Assembly: GCA_947630705.1 (NCBI GenBank)
Contig: CANRIK010000011.1
Span: 1-58,917 of the forward strand
DNA: 58,917 nt
Source of the DNA: an uncultured Clostridia bacterium
GTDB taxonomy: Bacteria > Bacillota > Clostridia > Christensenellales > Borkfalkiaceae
Reading direction: 5' to 3'
Shown here: positions 19,468 through 29,678 of the stretch, piece by piece
How positions within the stretch are numbered: position 1 is the first letter of the stretch
Layout: every line of letters begins with the position of its first letter
Notes under the pieces: model-generated
Databases searched by the model: none
The model's input: the letters and a program-made list of their open reading frames with translations, nothing else
What the model was told of the DNA's origin: nothing
Program-made: the position numbers and the translations under genes

Positions 19468-20796
19468 TTAGCGATTTTTAAGCTCTTTTTTGTGCGCCAG
19501 AGCATGCATACCGCACTCTATCCGTTTTTTCATCATGGAACAGGTAATTTTATACGGAACGTTTATGTCGCCCTCGTACCGATAATTATTCGCCGCGCAA
19601 CCTCCGCTGCAAATAAATTTTGCAAAGCAATTCTCGCACCCCTTTCTTGTAAAAAGGCACGAATCGGCGAATTTGCTACGTATTTCTGCATTCAGAACGC
19701 CCTCAAAAACATTGCCCATAAGAAATTTTTTGTCTCCGGCAAACTGGTGGCAAGGATAAATATCGCCGTTGGGAACCACCGAGAAATACTCATTTCCGGC
19801 TCCGCACGCCGACACCTTCTTTTGCAGACATACTCCGCCTTCGAGATCGACGTTGAAATGGAAGAAATTAAAGCCCTCTCCCTTGTCGTATTTTTCGAGG
19901 TATTTTGCAAGCAGATTCTCATACTCTGCATTTATGTCGTCGAGATGCTCGCTTCTTATTTCAAGGTCGGGAATATCAGTCACGACGGGTTCCATAGAAA
20001 TGCTGTCAAAACCGTTCTCTGCAAGAAAAATCACGTCTTTGGAAAAATCGAGATTTTTGGACGTAAAGGTCCCTCGCACATAGTACGACTTGTCCCCTCT
20101 GCTCCTCACAAATTTTTTGATTTTGTCGATTATAAGGTCAAAACTGCCCTTGCCGTTGATTGTCTTTCTTATAGCGTCGTGCACTTCTTTGCGGCCGTCA
20201 ACGCTCAACACGACGTTTTCCATTTCGCGATTGAAAAAATCGATAGCGTCGTCATCTAAAAGCAACGCATTCGTAGTAGTCGTGAAAAGAAATTTTTTGC
20301 CGACCTTTTCGGATTGCTCCCGTGCGTAAGCCACAACGTTTTTTATGGTAGGCAGACACATGAGTGGCTCTCCGCCGAAGAAATCGACTTCGAGTACTTT
20401 TCTTTGTCCGCTGTTTTTTATTAGAAAATCTATTGCCCTCTTTGCCGTATCCTCGCTCATAAATTCGCGAGCGGAATGATACGCTCCCTCGTCTGCAAAG
20501 CAATAGCGGCAACGCAGATTGCAATCGTGGCATATGTGCAGACACAGAGCCTTTATTTCAGTGGATTTCAAAGGATAAGTTTTAATCTCTTCGGCAAGAA
20601 AAAGTCCCTCTTTTTTCAGCGCTTCGAGCTCGAATTCTATTTCTCTTATCTTTTCTTCCGTAAAAGCGGACAAATCTCCGCAGGACTCATACTTTGCGGC
20701 GACGTAATTTTTTGTATCTTCGTCGCACTCGTGCAAACTGTCGCTGCCCGAGTCGTATATGTAAAATTTATTCTGACATTTAAAAGCGTGTACCAT
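19468..20796 (-). CDS. scfB: SCIFF ranthipeptide maturase, radical SAM/SPASM
   Basis: This enzyme installs thioether bonds between cysteines and other residues of the SCIFF peptide encoded just upstream. The 442-residue protein has an N-terminal peptide-recognition region, the radical SAM motif CNLRC-type with cysteines at 92, 96 and 99 (CHDCNLRCRYCF), the GGEPL motif and a C-terminal SPASM region with many cysteines (CLQKKVSACGAG, CENCFAKFICSGGC) for auxiliary clusters. Gene context with a six-cysteine peptide, TIGR04086-like protein, YajC and SecDF is the conserved SCIFF neighbourhood of Clostridia. No strong SD is visible before its ATG. Confidence 0.93.
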   Translation of the reverse strand: MVHAFKCQNKFYIYDSGSDSLHECDEDTKNYVAAKYESCGDLSAFTEEKIREIEFELEALKKEGLFLAEEIKTYPLKSTEIKALCLHICHDCNLRCRYCFADEGAYHSAREFMSEDTAKRAIDFLIKNSGQRKVLEVDFFGGEPLMCLPTIKNVVAYAREQSEKVGKKFLFTTTTNALLLDDDAIDFFNREMENVVLSVDGRKEVHDAIRKTINGKGSFDLIIDKIKKFVRSRGDKSYYVRGTFTSKNLDFSKDVIFLAENGFDSISMEPVVTDIPDLEIRSEHLDDINAEYENLLAKYLEKYDKGEGFNFFHFNVDLEGGVCLQKKVSACGAGNEYFSVVPNGDIYPCHQFAGDKKFLMGNVFEGVLNAEIRSKFADSCLFTRKGCENCFAKFICSGGCAANNYRYEGDINVPYKITCSMMKKRIECGMHALAHKKELKNR

Positions 20797-20805
20797 AGAA
20801 AAATT

Positions 20806-20828
20806 AAGGAGCAGTTTTTCTGCTCCTT
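20806..20828 (-). terminator. Hairpin between SCIFF peptide and maturase (attenuator candidate)
   Basis: A 9-bp perfect stem AAGGAGCAG/CTGCTCCTT with a 5-base loop is followed on the minus strand by TTAATTTTTC. It starts 14 bases after the peptide stop and ends 9 bases before the maturase ATG. It probably lowers maturase expression relative to peptide; this is inferred from position. Confidence 0.65.
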
Positions 20829-20841
20829 GAAAATCCTTTAT

Positions 20842-20997
20842 TTACTTAACTTTTTCGGGGTTCTGTTCTCTTGTAATTCTCTCGCAGCTCTGATTGCCTA
20901 CCGTGCAACTTGTCTTGCATGCCGACTGGCAGGTGCTCCTGCATTCGCCGCATCCCGTTATCTTTTTCTCTACGGGTTTTGCAACTGTTTTTATCAT
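20842..20997 (-). CDS. scfA: SCIFF ranthipeptide precursor
   Basis: A 51-residue peptide starts at ATG 20997 with AAGGAG 9 bases upstream. It has exactly six cysteines (positions 16, 19, 23, 27, 31 and 38) in the core CGECRSTCQSACKTSC, the hallmark of SCIFF ('six cysteines in forty-five'). The N-terminal leader-like part is basic (MIKTVAKPVEKKITG). SCIFF peptides are modified by the neighbouring radical SAM enzyme to form thioether bridges, and their biological role is not established. This gene is short and easily missed by automated gene callers. The position directly before the maturase and near secDF/yajC matches the conserved cluster. Confidence 0.93.
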   Translation of the reverse strand: MIKTVAKPVEKKITGCGECRSTCQSACKTSCTVGNQSCERITREQNPEKVK

Positions 20998-21072
20998 TTT
21001 GAAACTCTCCTTAAAATCATATTGTATTTATTACATTATAGAGTAACCGCATAAAAAAATCAAGCAATTTCA

Positions 21073-21438
21073 TTACTTTCTTTTTATATTGACAGCAATT
21101 ACGCCCGTGACTGCTCCGGCAAGCGCGCCAATAAGCAATTCTATAACGAATTTCCAGTCGCAAGACAGCGTTCCGGCTATTGCGCCGAAGAGCAAAAATG
21201 TGAGAATTACGGTAATAAGTCCGTGAATAGCCCCTTTGACAAGTCCCTTTTCTCCGCGTATAAAAATCAATCCGCCGGCGCAGATGGCAAGCACTTTGAA
21301 TACCTGATTTACAGGTTTTACGGCTGTCGGCGGCACTGAAAATAATTGAATGATTACGGTAAAAACAAGTACGAAAGCAAGCGAAAACAGTATTGCCCCC
21401 AAAACGGCTTTGGCAATCTGAAAGATATGTACACGCAT
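21073..21438 (-). CDS. TIGR04086-like membrane protein of the SCIFF neighbourhood
   Basis: This 121-residue protein has four hydrophobic segments, at about residues 8-32, 46-62, 69-90 and 97-116, and ends with the basic NIKRK. Its size, topology and place between yajC and scfA match the membrane protein family TIGR04086, which co-occurs with SCIFF in Clostridia. Family membership is recalled from context and topology rather than from a search. Function is unknown. It could relate to peptide handling or simply belong to the export cluster. Confidence 0.75.
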   Translation of the reverse strand: MRVHIFQIAKAVLGAILFSLAFVLVFTVIIQLFSVPPTAVKPVNQVFKVLAICAGGLIFIRGEKGLVKGAIHGLITVILTFLLFGAIAGTLSCDWKFVIELLIGALAGAVTGVIAVNIKRK

Positions 21439-21443
21439 AATTT

Positions 21444-21475
21444 AAGACCTCCGCTATACTATATGCGGAGGTCTT
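21444..21475 (-). terminator. Hairpin between yajC and the TIGR04086-like gene
   Basis: AAGACCTCCGC at 21444-21454 pairs with GCGGAGGTCTT at 21465-21475. On the minus strand the stem is followed by AAATTATG, so a U-tract is weak, while the plus side has TTTTAA. It likely ends yajC transcripts partly. Confidence 0.6.
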
Positions 21476-21486
21476 TTAAGTTATTA

Positions 21487-21906
21487 TTATTTTGTTTCCG
21501 GTTGCTCGGAGGCTTCCTGTTTTTCGGCTCCCTCTTCATTACCGACAGTGGGAGCTTCCGACGTTTCGGGCTGTTCCTGTTCCGCGGCGCTCTCCTCTGC
21601 TTCGGGCTTGGGAGGTTCTACAACGGCGTCGGTCTGATAGATTGCCTGCTTATCGAACTTGATATAACTCTTTCCGGAAGTTTCGGAACCTGTTTCGAGA
21701 ATAAAAGTATTCTCTTCGTTGTCCACTTCCACCACTATGCCGCATACGCCGCCGATAGTCTTTACTTTGTTCCCGGGGCCTACCGCATTTATGAGATTCT
21801 GTGCGTCCTGCTCCTGCTTTTTACGTTTTTTACTGCTGAAAATCATCCAGACTATAAGAATTAAAATAAATGCGCCTAAAATTACGCCGAGCACCCAACT
21901 AGGCAT
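21487..21906 (-). CDS. yajC: Preprotein translocase accessory subunit YajC
   Basis: YajC is a single-span membrane protein that associates with SecDF. The 139 residues show a membrane segment at about 5-24 (VLGVILGAFILILIVWMIF), a short cytoplasmic domain with the family motif NAVGPGNKVKTIGGVCGIVVEV, and an unusually long acidic tail rich in Pro, Glu and Gln from about residue 95. The tail is low complexity and probably disordered. GGAG precedes the ATG. Order tgt-yajC-...-secD-secF resembles many bacteria, including E. coli. Confidence 0.93.
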   Translation of the reverse strand: MPSWVLGVILGAFILILIVWMIFSSKKRKKQEQDAQNLINAVGPGNKVKTIGGVCGIVVEVDNEENTFILETGSETSGKSYIKFDKQAIYQTDAVVEPPKPEAEESAAEQEQPETSEAPTVGNEEGAEKQEASEQPETK

Positions 21907-22039
21907 AGATAGCTCTCCTTTTTGATTTTTTAACCTTTTATTTAATTATAATGTTTTTTGAAATTTTAGCAAGCAATTTGAACGGTTATCCCTTAATTTT
22001 TCATTGAATTTACATATTGCAAATTTTTGAGAATAAATA

Positions 22040-23221
<1,182 letters not shown>

Positions 23222-23350
23222 TTATAAATAATGATTTCAATATTAAATTATTGATCGGATACAATTCGTTTGCGGAGCGGTAGCCTCGGCAAACGAGCAT
23301 ACAACAGGTTATTACAAAAAGCAAGTTTAATCACTGCATTTCGACGATAA

Positions 23351-23683
23351 TAAGACAAGCATCGCGCCGCCGATACTTACGGGAAACAGAATTGCTTGTT
23401 TTTAGAAACGAGCAAGACAAGGAGAACGCGTAAGCGACGATGAGAGCGTACTATGGCGTACGTGACCGAGGAGTGCGCAAGTTCGACACAGTATTGCGAA
23501 GTTTATAAGACAAGCATCACATCCCCGATACTTACGGGAGACAGAATTGCTTGTTTTTAGAAACGAGCAAGACAAGGAGAACGCGTAAGCGACGATGGAA
23601 GCGTACTATGGCGTACGTGACCGAGGAGTGCGCAGGTTCGACACAGTATTGCGAAGTTTATAAGACAAGCATCGCATCGCCGA
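23351..23683. repeat. 155-bp tandem repeat at the 3' end of queA
   Basis: Two full units (23351-23505 and 23506-23660) differ at only a few bases. A third partial copy of the first ~23 bases coincides with the last codons of queA (23661-23683). Each unit therefore begins with a copy of the queA tail TAAGACAAGCATC. Inside each unit are GTACTATGGCGTAC and a GCTTGTTT/AAACGAGC hairpin. No ORF with a ribosome binding site is supported. The rest of the 23171-23350 gap shows no gene and should contain the tgt promoter. Confidence 0.9.
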
Positions 23684-24683
23684 AGGAAAAAAATCTATAT
23701 TTTTCCCTCACCGCAGTTTCATACACCGACAAAATCTCTTCTCTTCCGCACATGGCGGCCACAAGCATTATAAGCGTACTTTCCGGAAGGTGGAAATTTG
23801 TTATAAGTGCGTCAACGCACTTGAACTTATACGGCGGATAAATAAATATCTGCGTGCTGCCCTTTTGAGGTATGACTACGCCGTTCTCGTCCGTTGCGCT
23901 TTCGAGAGTGCGCACCGAAGTCGTTCCTACGGCTATGATTCTTCGGCCTTCGCGCTTGGCGGAGTTTATCTTTGCCGCGGCGGTCTCGGAAACCTCGTAA
24001 TATTCGGAATGCATTTTGTGGTCTGTTATTATTTTTTCTTTGACAGGTCGGAAAGTACCCAGACCGACGTGCAGGAGCACTTCTACTATCTCTACTCCCA
24101 TATCCTTAATCTTTTTCAGCAATTCGGGAGTAAAATGAAGTCCGGCGGTGGGCGCCGCGGCGGAACCGTCGTACTTTGCATAGACCGTCTGATACCTGTT
24201 TTTGTCTTTTAGCTTTTGCTTTATATATGGCGGAAGAGGCATATTCCCCACTCTATCGAGAATTTCCTCGAAAACTCCGTCAAATTCGAATTTGACTATG
24301 CGCTCTCCGCTATCCGTCACAGATTGAACGGTTAAAGAAAGTTCGTCCGAAACTACGAGTTTTTTGCCGACAGTACATTTTTTACCCGGCTTTACCAGCA
24401 CTTCCCAAGTATCGATATCCAGCCTTTTTAAAAGCAAGACTTCTACTGCTCCGCCGTTTTGAGTATGCGCATAGAGACGGGCCGGAAGCACCTTTGTATT
24501 ATTTATAACCAACACGTCTCCGGACTTTAAATATTCCGTAACGTCTCTGAATATACGGTGCTCTATGTTTCTCTTTGCCCTGTCGTACACCAACAGCCTC
24601 GACGAATCGCGCGGAGTCGCCGGCGTTTGTGCTATCAATTCTTCCGGTAAATCGTAATAAAAATCGCTTTTTTTATACTGCAT
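23658..24683 (-). CDS. queA: S-adenosylmethionine:tRNA ribosyltransferase-isomerase
   Basis: QueA transfers and isomerises the ribose of S-adenosylmethionine onto preQ1-tRNA to give epoxyqueuosine, the step after Tgt. The 341-residue protein is full length and starts with the family's typical [14 protein letters not shown]. Conserved blocks include [31 protein letters not shown] and [12 protein letters not shown], and it ends SFGDAMLVL. Its stop lies 23 bases inside the tandem-repeat array, and the terminal codons supply the repeat's seed sequence. ruvB ends 1 base upstream of its start, so ruvCAB-queA is one transcript. Confidence 0.97.
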   Translation of the reverse strand: MQYKKSDFYYDLPEELIAQTPATPRDSSRLLVYDRAKRNIEHRIFRDVTEYLKSGDVLVINNTKVLPARLYAHTQNGGAVEVLLLKRLDIDTWEVLVKPGKKCTVGKKLVVSDELSLTVQSVTDSGERIVKFEFDGVFEEILDRVGNMPLPPYIKQKLKDKNRYQTVYAKYDGSAAAPTAGLHFTPELLKKIKDMGVEIVEVLLHVGLGTFRPVKEKIITDHKMHSEYYEVSETAAAKINSAKREGRRIIAVGTTSVRTLESATDENGVVIPQKGSTQIFIYPPYKFKCVDALITNFHLPESTLIMLVAAMCGREEILSVYETAVREKYRFFSFGDAMLVL

Positions 24684-24684
24684 G

Positions 24685-25764
24685 CTAATCTTCGTCTCTA
24701 AAATCCTTGTCGAACATGGAAACCTGCTGTCTCTGTTTTTCGCTCATTTTATAACCGAGATGTTCATATCCCCCACGTAAAATCATTCTGCCGCGAGGAG
24801 TGCGAGCAATAAATCCGAGCTGTAAAAGATAGGGCTCGTAAACATCCTCTATTGTACCCGGGTCTTCGTTTATAGTGGCCGCGAGCGTTTCGAGTCCGAC
24901 AGGCTTTCCGTCGAACTTTTCTATCATGGCGCGCAAAAGGGCGCGGTCCACTTCATCGAGCCCGAGTTCGTCAACTTCCATTTTAGTCAGCGCAAACTTT
25001 GCGTCGGCCGCCGTCACGGCAGAATTTCCGTTTATCGTGGAAAAGTCGCGCACACGCTTCAAAAGCCTGTTGGCTATACGGGGAGTGCCTCTGCTGCGAC
25101 GTGAAATTTCTTCGGAAGCGGCGTCTTGTATATCGATACCGAGCGTATGTGCGGAACGCGCGACTATTTCTTTCAGTTCCTCCGGAGAATACATTTCAAG
25201 ACGGCAGATTATTCCGAATCTGTCTCTCAAAGGATTGGCTATCATTCCTGCTCGCGTCGTCGCGCCTATAAGAGTAAATTTTTTGAGCGAAAAACGGATA
25301 TTCCTTGCGCTTGGACCCTTGCCGACTATTATATCGAGAGCGTAGTCCTCCATGGCGGAATACAGTATCTCCTCCACGCTGTGATTCAAACGGTGTATTT
25401 CGTCGATAAAGAGTACGTCTCCCTCATTCAAATTCGTCAGAATGGCGGCAAGGTCGCCGCTGCGCTCTATCGCCGGAGCGCTGGTCATTTTCAACTGTCC
25501 GCCCATTTCGTTGGATATAATATGCGCGAGGGTTGTTTTGCCGAGTCCGGGAGCGCCGTATAGGAGAACGTGCTCCAAAACTTCGCCGCGCTGTTTGGCG
25601 GCGTTCATATACACTTTTAAATTCTCTTTGACCTTCGTCTGACCGACGTACGCGTCGAGCGTTTTCGGACGAAGCACGTTTTCTTCAAAATCGTATTCGC
25701 CCTTTGTGCTCTGAACCAAACGCTGTTCGCCGTCGCCGAATTCCTCATCCTCTTCGAAAAACAT
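24685..25764 (-). CDS. ruvB: Holliday junction branch migration ATPase RuvB
   Basis: RuvB forms the hexameric ring motor that pulls DNA through RuvA-bound Holliday junctions. The 359-residue protein has Walker [10 protein letters not shown], Walker [10 protein letters not shown], sensor region GATTRAGM, and the C-terminal winged helix with TPRGR. The N-terminal extension ([18 protein letters not shown]) is acidic and ordinary. It is packed between ruvA, 2 bases upstream, and queA, 1 base downstream. All three ruv genes are together and appear intact. Confidence 0.98.
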   Translation of the reverse strand: MFFEEDEEFGDGEQRLVQSTKGEYDFEENVLRPKTLDAYVGQTKVKENLKVYMNAAKQRGEVLEHVLLYGAPGLGKTTLAHIISNEMGGQLKMTSAPAIERSGDLAAILTNLNEGDVLFIDEIHRLNHSVEEILYSAMEDYALDIIVGKGPSARNIRFSLKKFTLIGATTRAGMIANPLRDRFGIICRLEMYSPEELKEIVARSAHTLGIDIQDAASEEISRRSRGTPRIANRLLKRVRDFSTINGNSAVTAADAKFALTKMEVDELGLDEVDRALLRAMIEKFDGKPVGLETLAATINEDPGTIEDVYEPYLLQLGFIARTPRGRMILRGGYEHLGYKMSEKQRQQVSMFDKDFRDED

Positions 25765-25766
25765 AT

Positions 25767-26360
25767 TTACATCCCTTTAAGTGCGTTCATTATTATATCT
25801 TCCACAGAGTTTGCTCCGTTCTCTTTTGCGCGAGCAATGGCCTTAACGCTCTCCTGACGCGTAAAGCCGAGAGTCATTAACGCCACTACCGCATCTTCGT
25901 CGTCTGCGGATACGGAAGGCATTGCCGCGGCTTTGGATTCGCCTTCGGCAGTCGAGATAACGGCAACCTTTTCGCGGAGCTCCAAAATAATACGCTCCGC
26001 CGTCTTCTTACCGAGCCCCTTAACGGAGGAAAGACGCTTCAAGTCGTTTGTGGCTATCGCCGCCGCAATCTCTCCGGCGCGCATGCCGGAAAGTATTGAA
26101 ATACCCATTTTGGGACCGACGCCGGAGACGGAGATAAGTTTTAAAAACATCTCCTTTTCTTCCGTAGACGCAAAGCCGTACAGAGACATTCCGTCCTCTT
26201 TGACTTGAAGATATGTGTAGAGCTCTCCCTCAGTCTTGCCGGCAAGTTTGTCGTATGCCGACGAGGAAACGGAGAGTTCGAAACCGACGCCCGATGACGT
26301 CACGATCAGCGCGGTGTCCGTATTCAGAGATTTGATTTGTCCTTTAACGTATCCTATCAT
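25767..26360 (-). CDS. ruvA: Holliday junction DNA-binding protein RuvA
   Basis: RuvA tetramers bind the four-way junction and recruit RuvB. The 197 residues show the N-terminal OB fold starting MIGYVKGQI, two helix-hairpin-helix motifs ([12 protein letters not shown] and [16 protein letters not shown]) and the C-terminal domain III that contacts RuvB ([18 protein letters not shown]). Spacing to ruvC and ruvB is 2 bases on both sides, so the genes form one operon. No anomaly is seen. Confidence 0.97.
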   Translation of the reverse strand: MIGYVKGQIKSLNTDTALIVTSSGVGFELSVSSSAYDKLAGKTEGELYTYLQVKEDGMSLYGFASTEEKEMFLKLISVSGVGPKMGISILSGMRAGEIAAAIATNDLKRLSSVKGLGKKTAERIILELREKVAVISTAEGESKAAAMPSVSADDEDAVVALMTLGFTRQESVKAIARAKENGANSVEDIIMNALKGM

Positions 26361-26362
26361 AA

Positions 26363-26860
26363 CTACCTTATGCCGAATAGTTTTCCGAAACGCGAAGTGT
26401 GTGCATGACAGAGTGCAACCGCAAGAGCGTCTGCGGCGTCGTCGGGACGCGGAATTTTCTGCAAATGCAAAAGAGACGTAACTACATGCTGCATCTGTAT
26501 CTTATCTGCCTTTCCGTAGCCCGTGAGCGACTGTTTTATCTGGTTGGGAGTATATTCGTACAGCTTGCCGCAATATTTAATGCAGGTGAGTAGCATGACG
26601 CCCCTCGCATGGGCAACCGGTATTCCCGTAGTGATGTTTTTAGAGAAAAACAGCTCTTCTACCGCTATTTCTTCGGGCTTATACTTGTTGAGAATCTTAT
26701 TTATCCCCTCTTCGAGCATTGCCAAACGAACGGGCAGACTCTCGTCCTTTGGAGTAAGAACCACTCCGTAATCCACCGCAACGGTGTTGTCGTTTGCTTG
26801 TTTTTCCACGACTCCGTAACCCATTGTAGCGAGCCCGGGGTCAAGTCCCAGAATAATCAT
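26363..26860 (-). CDS. ruvC: Crossover junction endodeoxyribonuclease RuvC
   Basis: RuvC cuts Holliday junctions symmetrically. The 165-residue protein has the RNase H-like catalytic acids: D7 in GLDPGLA, the glutamate pair in AVEELFFSKN near residue 69, and the C-terminal DDAADALAVALCH. It is the first gene of ruvC-ruvA-ruvB-queA. Its start is about 100 bases from the divergent argH, so the intergenic region holds both promoters. Confidence 0.96.
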   Translation of the reverse strand: MIILGLDPGLATMGYGVVEKQANDNTVAVDYGVVLTPKDESLPVRLAMLEEGINKILNKYKPEEIAVEELFFSKNITTGIPVAHARGVMLLTCIKYCGKLYEYTPNQIKQSLTGYGKADKIQMQHVVTSLLHLQKIPRPDDAADALAVALCHAHTSRFGKLFGIR

Positions 26861-26881
26861 CGCGTATCCCCGACAAAAAAC

Positions 26882-26910
26882 TTGATTTATCGGCTTTTTT
26901 TATTTATAAT
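26882..26910 (+). promoter_or_regulatory. Promoter of argH
   Basis: TTGATT at 26882-26887 and a perfect TATAAT at 26905-26910 are separated by 17 bases, 55 bases before the argH ATG. No ArgR box was recognised. Confidence 0.65.
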
Positions 26911-26964
26911 TATATTGTAATTAAATTTTGCCAATAAGTCAACTTATTAAAGGACGGTAAAGGA

Positions 26965-28350
26965 ATGAAACTGTGGGAAGGACGTTTTGAAAAGCCGACC
27001 GCAAAGAGCGCGGACCTTTTCAACGACTCGCTGCCATTCGATAAAAAGCTGTGGGCGGTTGATATAACCGCTTCCGTAGCGCACGCCACCATGCTCGGCA
27101 AGTGCGGCATAATTTCAGACGAAGAATGCGATAAGATCGTCGGCGGTCTCAAAACCATATACGGCCGCATAGAACGCGGAGAACTTGAAATTGTCGGCGC
27201 CGAGGACATTCACTCGTTCGTGGAAAACGAGCTTGTAAAGGAAATAGGCGAAACAGGCAAGAAATTACATACGGCAAGAAGCCGCAACGATCAGGTAGCA
27301 ACCGATTTCAGACTGTATGTCAGAGCCTCGTTCGACAAAATAAAAAATAGTCTCGGACGATTGATACGCTCGCTTTGCGACCGCGCGAACGACGGGCTCA
27401 AATACATAATGCCCGGGTACACGCATTTGAGAAAAGCGCAGCCCATATGCGCCGGACATTTCTTCAATGCATATTCGGAAATGTTTTTAAGGGATATGGA
27501 GAGAGTTACCGAAAGCAGATTGCGCATGAACGTCATGCCGCTCGGCAGCGGCGCGCTCGCCGGAACCTCCTATCCTATCGACAGAAATATAACCGCAAAA
27601 CTTCTCGGTTTCGATAAACCGTGCGGAAATTCTTTGGACGGAGTTTCCGACAGGGATTTCGTCGCCGAATATCTCTTCGACGGCTCGATGATCTTATCTC
27701 ATCTCTCCCGTCTTTGCGAGGACATTATCTTATATTCCACCGAGGAATTCGGATACTTTGAAATCTCCGACGAATATTCCACGGGGTCGTCCATAATGCC
27801 GCAGAAAAAAAATCCCGATATCCCCGAACTCATCCGCGGAAAAACGGGAAGAGTTTACGGCCATCTGATGGCGATTCTGACTACCATCAAAGCCATTCCT
27901 CTCGCTTACAATAAGGACCTGCAAGAGGACAAAGAGGGATTATTCGACGCCGAAGCTCAAATTATCGGGTGCATTGATATTATGGCGGAATTACTCCGCA
28001 ACATATCTTTAAAACACGCGAACATGAAGAGAGCGGCCGAGAGCGAATTCTGTTGCGCGACCGACGTGGCCGACTACCTCGCTAAAAAGGGCATGCCCTT
28101 CCGTTCGGCGCATGCGGTAACCGGAAAAATCGTGCGTTGGTGCATCGAAAACAAGCGTACTCTGCAAAATATGACCGCAGAAGAATATAAAACGTTCGAC
28201 CCTCTATTTGAAGAGGATATCTGCGAAGTCGTAAAAGCGTGGGCTTGCGCAAAGGCGCGCACTTCGGAAGGCGGAGCCTCCCCCGTTTCCGTAAGACAGA
28301 ATCTAAAAACCATCAAAAAACGTTTGGACAAATTGACCGAAACCCGATAA
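26965..28350 (+). CDS. argH: Argininosuccinate lyase
   Basis: ArgH cleaves argininosuccinate into arginine and fumarate, the last step of arginine synthesis. The 461 residues are full length. The family signature GSSIMPQKKNPD with the catalytic serine loop is present, as are TARSRNDQVATD, PGYTHLRKAQP and GTSYPI. AAGGA lies about 10 bases before the ATG. It stands alone, without argG or other arginine genes, between divergent ruvC and a convergent aminotransferase. The fumarate it releases could feed the fumarase encoded at 51867-53221, though nothing links their regulation. Confidence 0.97.
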   Translation: MKLWEGRFEKPTAKSADLFNDSLPFDKKLWAVDITASVAHATMLGKCGIISDEECDKIVGGLKTIYGRIERGELEIVGAEDIHSFVENELVKEIGETGKKLHTARSRNDQVATDFRLYVRASFDKIKNSLGRLIRSLCDRANDGLKYIMPGYTHLRKAQPICAGHFFNAYSEMFLRDMERVTESRLRMNVMPLGSGALAGTSYPIDRNITAKLLGFDKPCGNSLDGVSDRDFVAEYLFDGSMILSHLSRLCEDIILYSTEEFGYFEISDEYSTGSSIMPQKKNPDIPELIRGKTGRVYGHLMAILTTIKAIPLAYNKDLQEDKEGLFDAEAQIIGCIDIMAELLRNISLKHANMKRAAESEFCCATDVADYLAKKGMPFRSAHAVTGKIVRWCIENKRTLQNMTAEEYKTFDPLFEEDICEVVKAWACAKARTSEGGASPVSVRQNLKTIKKRLDKLTETR

Positions 28351-28362
28351 CTTAAAATTCGA

Positions 28363-28398
28363 AAAGCCGCCGCGCAAACACATTTGCGCGGCGGCTTT
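28363..28398. terminator. Bidirectional terminator between argH and the aminotransferase
   Basis: A 16-bp perfect stem, AAAGCCGCCGCGCAAA at 28363-28378 and its complement at 28383-28398, has a 4-base loop. It lies 12 bases after argH and 32 bases after the convergent aminotransferase stop, so it can serve both. Confidence 0.85.
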
Positions 28399-28430
28399 GA
28401 TTTCGGCACAACTCCTCCGAAATATCAGAA

Positions 28431-29618
28431 CTATTTATAACTTTCCGCCAAGGATTTGAAAGCCGGAAGCGAACGCCGTATCATTTCCGGCGAAACGCAG
28501 TATGAAATCCTCACATATCCCGACGCGCCGAAATCGTCGCCGGCCACAAGCAACAACTCGTAACGTTTTGCACGCTCCGCAAAGCGAACGGCGTCCTCTT
28601 CGAGAGCTTTTACAAACATATAAAAAGCGCCGTCGGGCCTTACAACGCTGTATCCGTATTCTTCAAGCGCGGACATGAGAATATCGCGGTTGCTTTTGTA
28701 AACGTCTATATCGGAAGTTTTATCGTAGACTTTTGCAACGAGCCTCTGGAACAAATTGGGAGCGCAGACATAGCCGAGAGCTCTTCCGGCGCCGCATATT
28801 CCGGCATAGACTTCTTCCCATTCCCCCATGCTATTGTTTACGGCTATATATCCTATTCTTTCGCCGGGCAGCGAAAGACTTTTGGAATACGAATAGCACA
28901 CTATACTGCGTTTATAATAATTCATTATATAGGGAACTTTTATCGATTTGTCAAACACGAGCTCGCGATAGGGCTCGTCTGATATAATATATATCTCCGT
29001 TCCGTGCTCGGAAGAATATTTTTCAAGCATTTTCGCAAGACGCTCTATTTCCTCTTCGCCGTAAACCACGCCCGACGGATTGTTTGGAGAATTTATAATA
29101 ACTGCCTTGGTCTTTGGAGAAAGCGCCCTTTCTATTTGTTTGAAGTCTATACGGAAGGTGTCTTTCAGACATTCCGCCACAACGAGTTTTCCTCCGGCAT
29201 TTTCAACAAACACTCTGTACTCCGGAAAAAAAGGAGCCAGCACCACAACCTCTTCGCCCACATTCAAAATGGCGTTCAACGTTATGGTAAGCGAGGCCGC
29301 CGCGCCGCAAGTCATGTAGAGGCAGTCCGCAGAAAGCGTTGTAGAAAAGCGGCTGTTTATGTAATCGGCAATGGCCTTGCGCACGGAAAAATCTCCTTGG
29401 GCGGAAGTATAACCGTGCAGAGCCACCGGATCGGTGTTTGCAATAATCTCTTCAAGCGCGCTCTTCACTTCCGGCGGAGCCGGAACGCTGGGATTGCCGA
29501 GAGAAAAATCATACACATTCTCCTCGCCTATTTCCGCCTTGCGCTTTTTTCCGTATTCGAACAGCTCGCGTATTGACGAACGAACCTTGCCGAGATTTAC
29601 GTTTTTGACGTTTAACAT
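28431..29618 (-). CDS. Pyridoxal phosphate-dependent class I aminotransferase
   Basis: This is a fold-type I aminotransferase of the aspartate/aromatic branch. I start it at ATG 29618 (MLNVKNVNLGKVRSSIRELF), which has AAGG upstream, giving 395 residues; the longer frame is unlikely. The substrate-contact motif NSPNNPSGVVY, the PLP-binding SYSKSLSLPGERIGY with its Schiff-base lysine, and YDFSLGNPSVPAP are visible. Similar proteins in Clostridia are annotated as AspB-like, and the exact substrate cannot be told. It has its own promoter and lies between argH and the spoIIA operon. Confidence 0.88.
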   Translation of the reverse strand: MLNVKNVNLGKVRSSIRELFEYGKKRKAEIGEENVYDFSLGNPSVPAPPEVKSALEEIIANTDPVALHGYTSAQGDFSVRKAIADYINSRFSTTLSADCLYMTCGAAASLTITLNAILNVGEEVVVLAPFFPEYRVFVENAGGKLVVAECLKDTFRIDFKQIERALSPKTKAVIINSPNNPSGVVYGEEEIERLAKMLEKYSSEHGTEIYIISDEPYRELVFDKSIKVPYIMNYYKRSIVCYSYSKSLSLPGERIGYIAVNNSMGEWEEVYAGICGAGRALGYVCAPNLFQRLVAKVYDKTSDIDVYKSNRDILMSALEEYGYSVVRPDGAFYMFVKALEEDAVRFAERAKRYELLLVAGDDFGASGYVRISYCVSPEMIRRSLPAFKSLAESYK

Positions 29619-29646
29619 TTTATACCTTCGTAAATTATTATTTTCG

Positions 29647-29675
29647 ATTATAACACCGAAAAGCTCTTTTGACAA
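29647..29675 (-). promoter_or_regulatory. Promoter of the aminotransferase, overlapping the sigF terminator
   Basis: On the minus strand TTGTCA (29675-29670) and TATAAT (29652-29647) are 17 bases apart. The same bases form a weak CTCTT/AAGAG hairpin followed by CTTTTC that could end sigF transcripts. Confidence 0.6.
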
Positions 29676-29678
29676 GAG

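Noticed and set aside
23351-23683. The 155-bp repeat as a CRISPR array
   Set aside because: Units are adjacent, lack short repeats with unique spacers, and there are no cas genes.
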